From positions 1 through 13,244 of the forward strand of contig QHOD01000024.1 of NCBI GenBank assembly GCA_003218615.1: a stretch of DNA of 13,244 nucleotides, written 5' to 3'. Position numbers and translations under genes: made by a program. Under the pieces are notes generated by a model. It did not search any database and had not been told where the DNA came from. It saw nothing but the letters and a program-made list of their open reading frames with translations. Shown here in pieces: positions 7,412 through 13,244 of this stretch. Position 1 is the stretch's first letter, and each line of letters begins with the position of its first letter. The stretch comes from Verrucomicrobiota bacterium (GTDB lineage Bacteria; Verrucomicrobiota; Verrucomicrobiia; Chthoniobacterales; UBA10450).

Positions 7412-7429
7412 TAATTTGTGCTAATTTGT
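7412..7429. promoter_or_regulatory. direct repeat of TAATTTGT, spaced one helical turn
   Basis: TAATTTGT occurs at 7412-7419 and again at 7422-7429, a 10-bp period, directly upstream of the ATG at 7439. Two identical AT-rich octamers in phase on one helix face could be an operator for the divergent gene pair. No clear -35/-10 pair or Shine-Dalgarno sequence was found in this 100-bp gap. Confidence 0.3.
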
Positions 7430-7438
7430 CATTGAAAT

Positions 7439-8545
7439 ATGAAGTTAATCGATCGGTTCGTCAGCCGCGAGCTGATCGTGAACGTGTTGTTTGCGATCGC
7501 GGTGCTGAGCCTCGTGCTCGTGGTCGGGAATATTTTCCGCAAGCTTCTTCCGTTGCTGGTGAATCATGACGTGCCGGTGGAATACCTCATCACGTTTATC
7601 GCTTATGTGCTGCCGTTCTCACTTATCTTTACCATCCCGTGGGGATTATTGACCGCGATCTTGCTCGTGTTCGGCCGGCTTTCCGCGGACAACGAATTAA
7701 TCGCGCTGCGCTCAAATGGCGTGAGCATTTCCCGCATTTGCATTCCGCTCGCGGCAATCGCATTTGCCTGCACTGGCATTTGTCTGTGGCTCAACGTGCA
7801 GGCCGCGCCGGCCGCGCAGGAGAAATTGCGCAGCACTATTTTCGATCTCGCTACGCGCAATCCGATGGCGCTTTTTGGCAGTGATCAAGTGATAGATCAA
7901 TTTCCCGGGCGCAAAATCTACGTGGGAAAAAAAGAGGGTAACAAGCTTGAGAACATCACCGTTTTTGAAATCAACGAAAATGCGTTCCCGATGAAGGTCA
8001 CGTTCGCGCGTACCGGGATGCTAGAGGCCGATTTGGCTAACAAGCAAATTCTGATGCACCTTTACCAGGCGCGTTACCAACAGCGTGACGAAAAGAATCC
8101 AGCGGACCTGACAAAGATCCGCGATGGCATCAACATGGTGGAAGGCACATTGCCTATCAGTCTGGAGGAGCTCTACCAGAGGGAGAAAAAACGGCCGAGC
8201 CGTTCCGCATTATCAATCGAGCAACTGCTCGAACAGCTAAGAAGCGAAAACCAACGCGAGCGGAGCGCCAGCCGTACGGAAATAAATAAACGCTTTTCAT
8301 TTCCGTTCGCCTGCATCGCGTTCGCGATTATCGGGGTGCCGCTTGGCGTCACCGCGCATCGCCGGGAGACGTCGATTGGTTTTGCCATGGGGTTGATTGT
8401 GGCCATCACTTATTTTCTCTTCGTCATCATCGGCGATACGTTGCGTGGCAACCCAGACGTGCACCCGGAACTGCTGGTCTGGTTTCCAAATGTTCTTTTT
8501 ATCGTGCTCGGTGCGTTTTTATTCCGACGGCTGGCCCGACAATAG
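7439..8545 (+). CDS. LptF/LptG-family permease (YjgP/YjgQ)
   Basis: A 368-residue inner-membrane protein of the YjgP/YjgQ family. In LPS export, LptF and LptG form the membrane part of the LptB2FG ABC transporter that extracts LPS and passes it to LptC. Seen: a typical N-terminus (MKLIDRFVSREL), TM helices at about 14-35, 50-79 and 100-120, the cytosolic signature LSADNELIALRSNGVS at 81-96 that contacts LptB, a periplasmic beta-jellyroll region about 125-275, then a TM block about 285-365. Length fits the family. I cannot decide between LptF and LptG. Only one copy is present here and no LptB or partner permease adjoins it in the window. It is divergent from the MMPL/LolA export set. No clear Shine-Dalgarno precedes the ATG, but the start matches family N-termini. 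Confidence 0.9.
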   Translation: MKLIDRFVSRELIVNVLFAIAVLSLVLVVGNIFRKLLPLLVNHDVPVEYLITFIAYVLPFSLIFTIPWGLLTAILLVFGRLSADNELIALRSNGVSISRICIPLAAIAFACTGICLWLNVQAAPAAQEKLRSTIFDLATRNPMALFGSDQVIDQFPGRKIYVGKKEGNKLENITVFEINENAFPMKVTFARTGMLEADLANKQILMHLYQARYQQRDEKNPADLTKIRDGINMVEGTLPISLEELYQREKKRPSRSALSIEQLLEQLRSENQRERSASRTEINKRFSFPFACIAFAIIGVPLGVTAHRRETSIGFAMGLIVAITYFLFVIIGDTLRGNPDVHPELLVWFPNVLFIVLGAFLFRRLARQ

Positions 8546-8603
8546 GAGCGGTTGACGTGGGCAAAAAGACCCTCTGGCGAGTCGAAGCGCCCTAAACAGC
8601 CAA

Positions 8604-8876
8604 TTAAAATGGCAGCGGCGTAACGGTGGGAGTGGGCGTGGGCGACTCGACCGGCAGCGCTGGGTTTGGAATAATTGGCGGCGCCGGATTTGGCGTGATT
8701 GGGGGCGCCGGGTTCGGCGTAACCGGTGGCGCGGGATTTGCCGGCAATGGCGGGGGCGAATTTGGAGCAACCGGTGGGGCGGGCACCTGAGCGAAAGCGA
8801 CTGCCGCCAGGTACATCCAGGTCACGGTGGCTATGCACGCGCTTCTTAACAGTTGCCGAAGAAGTTTGCTTTTCAT
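8604..8876 (-). CDS. secreted proline-rich repeat protein
   Basis: A 90-residue protein. Seen: a signal peptide (basic MKSKLLRQLLR, hydrophobic core to about 28, predicted cleavage after AFA before Q30) followed by a mature part made almost wholly of Pro, Asn, Ala, Val, Ile and Thr. The mature part holds near-identical 8-residue units such as NPAPPVTP and NPAPPITP, then a PTPTPTVTP tail. Such extended polyproline segments can act as periplasmic spacers or wall-contact stalks; no domain gives a specific function. The start at 8876 is preceded by AAGGA very close to the ATG. The reading frame runs on to 9119, but that extension overlaps the plus-strand hydrolase and lacks a signal peptide. It converges on the LptF/G-like gene and diverges from the hydrolase. 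Confidence 0.65.
   Translation of the reverse strand: MKSKLLRQLLRSACIATVTWMYLAAVAFAQVPAPPVAPNSPPPLPANPAPPVTPNPAPPITPNPAPPIIPNPALPVESPTPTPTVTPLPF
8662..8781. repeat. five 24-bp imperfect tandem repeats
   Basis: Units begin at 8662, 8686, 8710, 8734 and 8758, each 24 bp, following a degenerate plus-strand pattern of GG-(G/A)TT(T/C)GG then an A/T-rich centre and a GG-GCGCC-like end. They encode the 8-residue NPAPP-type units of the overlapping minus-strand gene. The units differ mainly at silent or conservative positions, which suggests selection for the repeated peptide. Copy number may vary among strains. Confidence 0.8.
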
Positions 8877-8877
8877 G

Positions 8878-8891
8878 ATCCTTTTAAGGAT
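8878..8891. repeat. inverted repeat at the start of the proline-rich gene
   Basis: ATCCTT (8878-8883) and AAGGAT (8886-8891) are perfect inverted arms with a TT loop. On the minus strand this stem would enclose the AAGGA that serves as ribosome-binding site for the gene starting at 8876, so it could limit translation or mark an operator between the divergent genes. Confidence 0.35.
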
Positions 8892-8963
8892 TTCGAGTCT
8901 AACATGGTGTTTGGGCGTCCAACCCCCGGTAACGAATTGTGGGCAGGTGCCGCTTGTTGCAAA

Positions 8964-10268
8964 ATGAAGCACATGAAAGGAAGCCTGAATCCGAAACGAA
9001 CAATCGCCGAACTGAAAGAGTTGCGTTCGCTTACGGCAGATGAAAACGGCGCGCACCGAGTGGCGTTTACATCCACATGGGCGAACGCGCGCAAATGGCT
9101 GCGCTCGAAATTGGAGCAATTACCGGGAATCGAAATTCACAACGATGCTGCCGGCAATCTTTGGGCGACTTTGCGCGGCGAATCCGAAAAAGCGCTCCTG
9201 ATCGGCGGCCACATCGACTCCGTGCCGAACGGCGGCTGGCTCGACGGCTGCTTGGATACGATGGCGGGCGTGGAAATTCTGCGCCGCATTCAAGCGCAAT
9301 TTACCGGTAGGCCGCCCGTAACGGTCCGGGTGGTTGACTGGGCCGATGAAGAAGGCGCGAGGTTTGGGAAAAGTCTATTCGGTTCATCCGCTTGCTCGGG
9401 CAAGATCGACATGGACGAGACGCGCGGGCTCAAAGACAAAGAGGGAATTGGCCTCGTCGATGCAATCAAGGAATACGGAATCGATTTCGAGAAAGTGAAA
9501 GATTCCGGCAAAGAACTGGCAAATGCGGCCGCGTATCTCGAACTGCACATCGAGCAAGGTCCGGTTCTTCTTGATCTCGATCTCCCGCTCGGGACTGTGC
9601 TTGGGACTTTTGGTGTCGAGCGCCACGCCATCACGTTTCGCGGGCAAGCGGCGCATTCAGGCAGTACGCCGATGAACCGGCGTCGTGACGCATTTCTCGC
9701 CGCGGCGAAAATGAGCCCGGAGATTTATCGGATCGCGGAACGAAGCGACGGTGGCGTTTGCACGATTGGTTCGTGCGCAACGAAACCGGGCATCGTCACC
9801 AGTGTGATCGAGGAGTGCCGTATCGCTCTCGACCAGCGTCATCTCGATGCAAAGGTGCTCGCGCGAATGTTGCAGGAAGCTAAAGAAGCGAGCGAATGCT
9901 TTGCCAAAGAAGGAAACGTGTCGGTTCGTTGGAAACGGCTTTGGGAAATCGAACCAATCTTGTTCAACAAGGATCTAATCAAATTCTGCGACGAAGCCAT
10001 TTCCGAAACCGGGGCAAAGTCGCACCGATTACCGTCAGGTCCATTGCACGATGCTGCCGAAGTGGCGCGCGCTGGCGTGCCGACGGTGATGATGTTTGTG
10101 CAAAGTCTTCACGGCATCAGTCACAATAAAATCGAAGACACGAAGGAAGAGCATCTCGAAATGGCGGTGACGGCGCTCGACAAACTTGCCGATAAAGCAA
10201 TGAGTTGGATTTGCGGTAACGAAACTTATCCGCGCCGACAGCGAATGGGAGCGGGGACGAATTCGTGA
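8964..10268 (+). CDS. M20-family N-carbamoyl-amino-acid hydrolase / allantoate amidohydrolase-like
   Basis: A 434-residue zinc (or manganese) amidohydrolase of the M20 hydantoinase/carbamoylase family, cytosolic, which splits N-carbamoyl amides such as N-carbamoyl-beta-alanine or allantoate to release CO2 and ammonia. Seen: the metal site H83 in GGHIDSVP, D94 in WLDG, E129/E130 in DEEGARFG, H195 in ELHIEQGP and H387 in GISHN; the dimer-domain motif RGQAAHSGSTPM at about 226-237; and a substrate-binding segment at about 358-364 reading SGPLHDA where most relatives have SGAGHDA. Length is normal. The frame opens at 8853; ATG 8964 or 8973 fits family N-termini, neither with a strong Shine-Dalgarno, so the start is uncertain by a few residues. 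Followed on the same strand by an aminotransferase and a purine-type permease, which supports a role in nucleobase breakdown. The exact substrate cannot be read from the sequence. Confidence 0.88.
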   Translation: MKHMKGSLNPKRTIAELKELRSLTADENGAHRVAFTSTWANARKWLRSKLEQLPGIEIHNDAAGNLWATLRGESEKALLIGGHIDSVPNGGWLDGCLDTMAGVEILRRIQAQFTGRPPVTVRVVDWADEEGARFGKSLFGSSACSGKIDMDETRGLKDKEGIGLVDAIKEYGIDFEKVKDSGKELANAAAYLELHIEQGPVLLDLDLPLGTVLGTFGVERHAITFRGQAAHSGSTPMNRRRDAFLAAAKMSPEIYRIAERSDGGVCTIGSCATKPGIVTSVIEECRIALDQRHLDAKVLARMLQEAKEASECFAKEGNVSVRWKRLWEIEPILFNKDLIKFCDEAISETGAKSHRLPSGPLHDAAEVARAGVPTVMMFVQSLHGISHNKIEDTKEEHLEMAVTALDKLADKAMSWICGNETYPRRQRMGAGTNS

Positions 10269-10363
10269 AATAATCCGACGCGCTGGCGCGCGGCTGAGCC
10301 TGAGAATCATAAAGCGCCCGCATTTCGAGCTTCCTCGGCACGACCAAAATACTCAACCCTAAA

Positions 10364-10393
10364 TTGATTTGTCTATTCTGGATGAATCATAAT
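10364..10393 (+). promoter_or_regulatory. sigma70-like promoter candidate upstream of the aminotransferase
   Basis: TTGATT (10364-10369), an 18-bp spacer, then CATAAT (10388-10393) fit a housekeeping promoter with one or two mismatches per box. Transcription would begin near 10400, giving the aminotransferase a leader of about 70 nt. This would start inside the 30-codon micro-ORF, so promoter and micro-ORF are partly competing interpretations. Confidence 0.35.
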
Positions 10394-10474
10394 CCCTATG
10401 CTTGGTTCGCCGGGTTCGCGATTGCATTTGTCGTTTATTTCCTGCTGCGCATTTTGAATAAAAGATCGACATGA
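10382..10474 (+). CDS. 30-residue single-span membrane microprotein
   Basis: A micro-ORF, ATG 10382 to TGA 10472-10474, encoding a protein that starts MNHNPYAWF and ends ILNKRST. Seen: one hydrophobic stretch of about 18 residues (8-25, aromatic-rich) flanked by a polar N-terminus and a basic KR tail, the layout of a small inner-membrane protein with its C-terminus inside. Its stop overlaps the aminotransferase start as ATGA, the coupling geometry of real operon genes. Against it: no clear Shine-Dalgarno, and a promoter-like -10 element inside its first codons. It could be a leader peptide that couples translation to the enzyme, or chance. Confidence 0.45.
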   Translation: MNHNPYAWFAGFAIAFVVYFLLRILNKRST

Positions 10475-11811
10475 AAATTCCACACCTTCCGCCGTTCGAA
10501 CACGAACCAAAAAAATACGCGGGTCCGTCCGCCGATGAAGTTTTGCGCCTGCGTAAGCAATTCCTGAACCCGGGAATTTTTCTGTACTACAGAAAGCCGC
10601 TCATGCTTGTGGGAGGGAAAATGCAATACGTGTGGGACGAGCGCGGCAAGCGCTATCTCGACGCGCTCGGCGGTATCGTGACGATCAGCGTAGGGCACTG
10701 TCATCCATACGTTGTAGATGTTGTAGGCAAGCAAAACGAAGCGTTGCAACATTCCACCACGATCTATTTACATCCCAACATCGCGGGCTATGCAGAGAAG
10801 CTCGCATCAAAGATGCCGGGCGATTTGAAGGTTTGTTACTTCGTCAACTCCGGGTCGGAGGCGAACGATCTGGCCCTGCTCATGGCGCGCGCGTACACCG
10901 GACATTACGACGTCATTGCGTTGCGTAACGGCTATCACGGAGGAAATGCGCTGGCCATGGGGCTCACTTCGCATCGCACCTGGAAATTTAACGTACCGCA
11001 CAGCTTCGGCGTGCATCATGCGATTGCTCCAGATCCGTATCGCGGCGCATGGGGACGCGATGATATCGACGCGGGCAAAAACTACGCCGCCGATGTGAAG
11101 AACCTGCTCGACTTCGCCACCTCCGGCCAGGTCGCGGCATTCATCGCCGAATCCATTCAAGGCGTCGGGGGCTGCGTTGTATTTCCTGACGATTATCTCA
11201 AACATGCTTACGAGCAGGTCCGCGCCGCCGGCGGCTTGTGCATTGCCGATGAAGTGCAGGCCGGCTTTGGCCGGACCGGGACGCATTACTGGGGATTCGA
11301 AACCCAGGGCGTAATTCCGGACATCGTGACGATGGCCAAGGGAATCGGCAACGGCTGTCCACTAGGTGCAGTTGTCACTACGCCGAAAATCGCGGCCACA
11401 CTCGCGCAACGAACTCACTTCAACACTTTTGGTGGAAACCCCGTCGTGTGCGCGCAAGGGATGGCGGTGCTCGAAGTGATCGAACGGGAGAAGTTGCAGG
11501 AAAACGCGCTTAAGATCGGCAACCGAATTCTAACCGGGCTGAATCAGTTAAAAGAAAAACATAATCTGATCGGCGATGTCCGCGGCAAAGGCCTGATGCT
11601 CGGGATTGAGCTGGTGAAAGATCGACAATCGAAAGAGCCGGCGAAAGAAGAGTGCGCGCAGATTTTGGAGACGTGCAGGGAAATGGGATTGCTGCTCGGT
11701 AAGGGTGGACTTTGGGGACAAACGATCCGGTTCTCGCCGCCGATGTGCGTGAATGAACAGGATGCAAATTTTCTTCTGGAAGTATTAGATCGCGCGTTGA
11801 GCGACCTTTAA
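10471..11811 (+). CDS. class III aminotransferase, AGXT2-like (alanine-glyoxylate / beta-aminoisobutyrate)
   Basis: A 446-residue PLP-dependent aminotransferase of class III. Seen: the PLP-phosphate segment NSGSEAND at 126-133, the ring-contacting DEVQAGFGRTG at 260-270, the Schiff-base lysine K290 in TMAKGIGNG, and HFNTFGGNP at 316-324. The N-terminal region (LNPGIFLYYRKPLML, about 32-46; GGIVTISVGHCHP at 67-79) and the C-terminal GDVRGKGLMLGIE closely follow vertebrate AGXT2, which transfers amino groups from alanine, beta-aminoisobutyrate or dimethylarginine to glyoxylate or pyruvate. Length is full. It overlaps the upstream micro-ORF by ATGA and follows the carbamoyl hydrolase by about 200 bp. 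In a pyrimidine route it would take beta-alanine or beta-aminoisobutyrate from the hydrolase; in a purine route it could clear glyoxylate. Class assignment is firm; the exact amino donor is inferred. Confidence 0.9.
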   Translation: MKIPHLPPFEHEPKKYAGPSADEVLRLRKQFLNPGIFLYYRKPLMLVGGKMQYVWDERGKRYLDALGGIVTISVGHCHPYVVDVVGKQNEALQHSTTIYLHPNIAGYAEKLASKMPGDLKVCYFVNSGSEANDLALLMARAYTGHYDVIALRNGYHGGNALAMGLTSHRTWKFNVPHSFGVHHAIAPDPYRGAWGRDDIDAGKNYAADVKNLLDFATSGQVAAFIAESIQGVGGCVVFPDDYLKHAYEQVRAAGGLCIADEVQAGFGRTGTHYWGFETQGVIPDIVTMAKGIGNGCPLGAVVTTPKIAATLAQRTHFNTFGGNPVVCAQGMAVLEVIEREKLQENALKIGNRILTGLNQLKEKHNLIGDVRGKGLMLGIELVKDRQSKEPAKEECAQILETCREMGLLLGKGGLWGQTIRFSPPMCVNEQDANFLLEVLDRALSDL

Positions 11812-11847
11812 CTGGTTGCGCTTAAGAAAGCAGCCTCCCCGAACAGC

Positions 11848-11866
11848 GGCAGGTGATTGCCTTTTT
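11848..11866 (+). terminator. weak intrinsic terminator candidate after the aminotransferase
   Basis: GGCA (11848-11851) and TGCC (11858-11861) could pair over a 6-nt loop and are followed directly by five T residues (11862-11866). The stem is only 4 bp, so termination would be inefficient at best; partial read-through into the permease gene is plausible. Confidence 0.28.
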
Positions 11867-11890
11867 CTCTTGCACTGCGCCTGAGGAATT

Positions 11891-11919
11891 TTGACAAAGA
11901 TCGGTGGGGCCTGATTCCA
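11891..11919 (+). promoter_or_regulatory. promoter candidate upstream of the NCS2 permease
   Basis: TTGACA (11891-11896) is a perfect -35 box, but 17 bp later the -10 position reads ATTCCA, a poor match. It lies about 60 bp before the permease ATG. The weak -10 could mean activator dependence, or the match may be chance. Confidence 0.25.
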
Positions 11920-11941
11920 ACCCTGGAAGGGCGCTTGGAAT
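11914..11941. repeat. 7-bp inverted repeat in the permease leader
   Basis: ATTCCAA (11914-11920) and TTGGAAT (11935-11941) are perfect inverted arms around a 14-nt loop; a smaller nested alternative pairs TTCCA (11915-11919) with TGGAA (11924-11928). The right arm ends 11 nt before the ATG at 11953 and covers the place where a ribosome-binding site is expected. It could be an operator or a translation-limiting hairpin. Confidence 0.4.
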
Positions 11942-11952
11942 TTTAGCGTCTT

Positions 11953-13244
11953 ATGAACCGTACGATTCTCGACCGTTTGTTTAAGTTATCCGACAACGGA
12001 ACCAACGTCCGCACCGAAGTGCTCGCCGGTCTGACGACGTTTCTCACGATGGCTTACATCATCTTCGTTCAGCCGGCGGTGCTTTCCGGGAAAATGTTCG
12101 GCATCGAGACAGGGATGGATTTTGGCGCAGTCACGACTGCGACGTGTCTCTCGGCGGCGCTGGCCACGGCCGTCATGGCGATCTATGCGCGTTATCCGAT
12201 CGCGCAGGCGCCGGGCATGGGTGAAAATTTCTTTTTTGTTTTCTCGGCAATTCCGGCGGCGACTGCGGCAGGCTTTGCTAACGGCTGGCAGGTCGCGCTC
12301 GGCGTGGTGTTCGTTTCCGGTGTGCTGTTTTTAATTCTGTCGCTCGTCGGATTGCGCGAGCTGATTTTCAACTCCGTCAGCCCGAGCATGAAGAACGGCA
12401 TCGCAGCGGGGATCGGGTTGTTTATTGCGTTCATCGGATTGCAGCAGTCCGGCGTTATCATCAAAGATCCGGGCTCGGCGGTAAAATTAAACGCGCATCT
12501 GGCTTCGCCGGACTCAATTGTGTTCTTCATCGGCCTGATGACAACGGCGGTGCTGCACGCGCGCCGGGTCCGCGGCTCGATTCTCTGGGGCATCCTCGTC
12601 GCCACGGTTCTGACCTGCCTGTTCAAAATCGCGCTGCCGCAAATGCCCTCAGCGATCTCTGCTGCGCCGGAAGTTACTGAGTCCATGCTCATGAAGCGCT
12701 TCGAGTTTGCGAAAGCGCTGCTCGCTCCTCCGCCGTCCATTGCGCCGACATTTTTGAAAATGGATGCGGTGCATGCGCTTACTGCGAAGATGCTGCCATT
12801 CATTTTTGTTTTTCTGTTCATGCTTACGTTCGACGCCATCGGCACACTGATTGGCGTGTGCGAGCAGGCCGGATTCATGCGCGACAACAAATTGCCGCGC
12901 GCGAAACAAGCGATGGTCTCCGACGCGATCGGCAGCGTTGCCGGCGCAACGTTAGGCACAAGCACGGTCACGAGTTTCATAGAAAGTGCGGCGGGCGTGG
13001 AGGCAGGCGGGCGAACAGGGCTAACCGGCCTGGTGGTGGCTGCTCTTTTTTTATTCGCGCTGTTTTTCAGTCCACTGATTGCGATGATCGGAAGTTATCC
13101 GTCCATCACTGCACCTGCGCTGGCAATTGTCGGCGCGATGATGATGCAAAATGTCACCAAAATTCATTGGAAGGATTACACCGAGTCGATTCCCGCATTT
13201 CTGATCATCATCGGCATTCCGTTTTCGTATTCGATCGCGGACGG
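11953..13244 (+). CDS. NCS2-family purine permease, AzgA-like (partial, 3' end cut)
   Basis: The first 430 codons of a multi-span permease, open to the window edge with no stop. AzgA-like NCS2 proteins import hypoxanthine, guanine or adenine with protons. Seen: the N-terminal segment NVRTEVLAGLTTFLTMAYI at about 18-36, the substrate-site region APGMGENFFF at about 86-95, FDAIGTLIGV at about 293-302, and the AzgA hallmark around 320-340 with GTSTVTSFIESAAGVEAGGRTG-like order, including the ESAAGV and GGRTGLT elements. About twelve hydrophobic helices are apparent in the visible part. No strong Shine-Dalgarno precedes ATG 11953, but the start fits the family. It lies 141 bp after the aminotransferase on the same strand, which suggests nucleobase supply for the preceding enzymes. 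Family members normally run to about 430-480 residues, so little is missing. Confidence 0.9.
   Translation, partial: MNRTILDRLFKLSDNGTNVRTEVLAGLTTFLTMAYIIFVQPAVLSGKMFGIETGMDFGAVTTATCLSAALATAVMAIYARYPIAQAPGMGENFFFVFSAIPAATAAGFANGWQVALGVVFVSGVLFLILSLVGLRELIFNSVSPSMKNGIAAGIGLFIAFIGLQQSGVIIKDPGSAVKLNAHLASPDSIVFFIGLMTTAVLHARRVRGSILWGILVATVLTCLFKIALPQMPSAISAAPEVTESMLMKRFEFAKALLAPPPSIAPTFLKMDAVHALTAKMLPFIFVFLFMLTFDAIGTLIGVCEQAGFMRDNKLPRAKQAMVSDAIGSVAGATLGTSTVTSFIESAAGVEAGGRTGLTGLVVAALFLFALFFSPLIAMIGSYPSITAPALAIVGAMMMQNVTKIHWKDYTESIPAFLIIIGIPFSYSIAD

Noticed and set aside
6769..7569. 266-codon open frame on the plus strand
   Set aside because: It lies antisense to the halogenase-like gene, runs over the start of the LptF/G-like gene, and shows no domain pattern; it is a by-product of GC-rich codon use.
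8662..8781. CRISPR-like array
   Set aside because: The 24-bp units are directly adjacent with no unique spacers and lie in frame inside a coding sequence; they encode an 8-residue peptide repeat.
8877..9119. Upstream extension of the proline-rich protein frame
   Set aside because: The extension overlaps the divergent hydrolase gene, lacks a signal peptide, and has unpatterned sequence; the internal ATG at 8876 gives a clean signal peptide.
11812..11952. Known purine or guanine riboswitch in front of the permease
   Set aside because: The gap has short inverted repeats, but I could not match the three-way junction and conserved loop bases of the purine riboswitch.
12192..12980. 262-codon open frame on the minus strand
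   Set aside because: It is antisense to the AzgA-like permease, whose plus-strand translation has continuous family motifs and membrane helices; the antisense product is compositionally odd and unrecognised.

Overview
This window looks like chromosomal DNA of a Gram-negative bacterium. The coding density is high, base composition is moderately GC-rich by eye, and the genes include a LolA-like carrier, an outer-membrane-type lipoprotein and an LptF/LptG-family permease. All three only make sense in a two-membrane cell. The combination of an AzgA-type NCS2 permease, an AGXT2-like aminotransferase, an M20 carbamoyl hydrolase and proline-rich secreted proteins would fit a soil Verrucomicrobiota (Chthoniobacterales-like) or a similar environmental lineage. 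That placement is a guess from gene style, not from a marker gene. No rRNA, tRNA, transposase, phage gene or CRISPR array was seen.

Layout. (1) 27-1613, plus strand: a PYROXD2/phytoene-dehydrogenase-like FAD oxidoreductase, ending convergently 23 bp from the next genes. (2) 1637-2217, minus strand: two small overlapping genes, a membrane-anchored or exported KTSC-domain protein followed by an 81-residue single-span protein with a TTG start. (3) 2311-7338, minus strand: a compact four-gene set in transcription order: a flavin-dependent-halogenase-like oxidoreductase, a small lipoprotein (4-bp ATGA overlap), a 12-TM MMPL/RND exporter, and a LolA-like periplasmic carrier (4-bp gap). This resembles the transport and tailoring part of aryl-polyene/flexirubin-type lipid-pigment clusters, but no ketosynthase, acyl carrier protein or acyltransferase gene lies in the window. 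(4) 7439-8545, plus strand: an LptF/LptG-type permease, divergent from the four-gene set. (5) 8604-8876, minus strand: a secreted proline-rich protein built on 24-bp tandem repeats. (6) 8964-13244, plus strand: an M20 N-carbamoyl-amino-acid hydrolase or allantoate amidohydrolase, a 30-residue single-span microprotein (not a conventional gene call), an AGXT2-like class III aminotransferase overlapping it by ATGA, and an AzgA-like purine permease cut by the window edge.

How the parts may work together. Region 3, with the divergent LptF/G-like gene, reads as an envelope-lipid modification and export locus: oxidise or halogenate a lipid-like product, flip or extract it through the MMPL pump, carry it across the periplasm with LolA, and hand it to an outer-membrane lipoprotein. 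Region 6 reads as nucleobase salvage and catabolism: import of purines, hydrolysis of an N-carbamoyl/ureido intermediate, and transamination of beta-alanine, beta-aminoisobutyrate or glyoxylate. Both pathway readings are inference from families and adjacency. No gap between genes exceeds about 140 bp; the larger gaps (2218-2310, 7339-7438, 10269-10381, 11812-11952) hold short inverted or direct repeats and weak promoter-like sequences, described individually.
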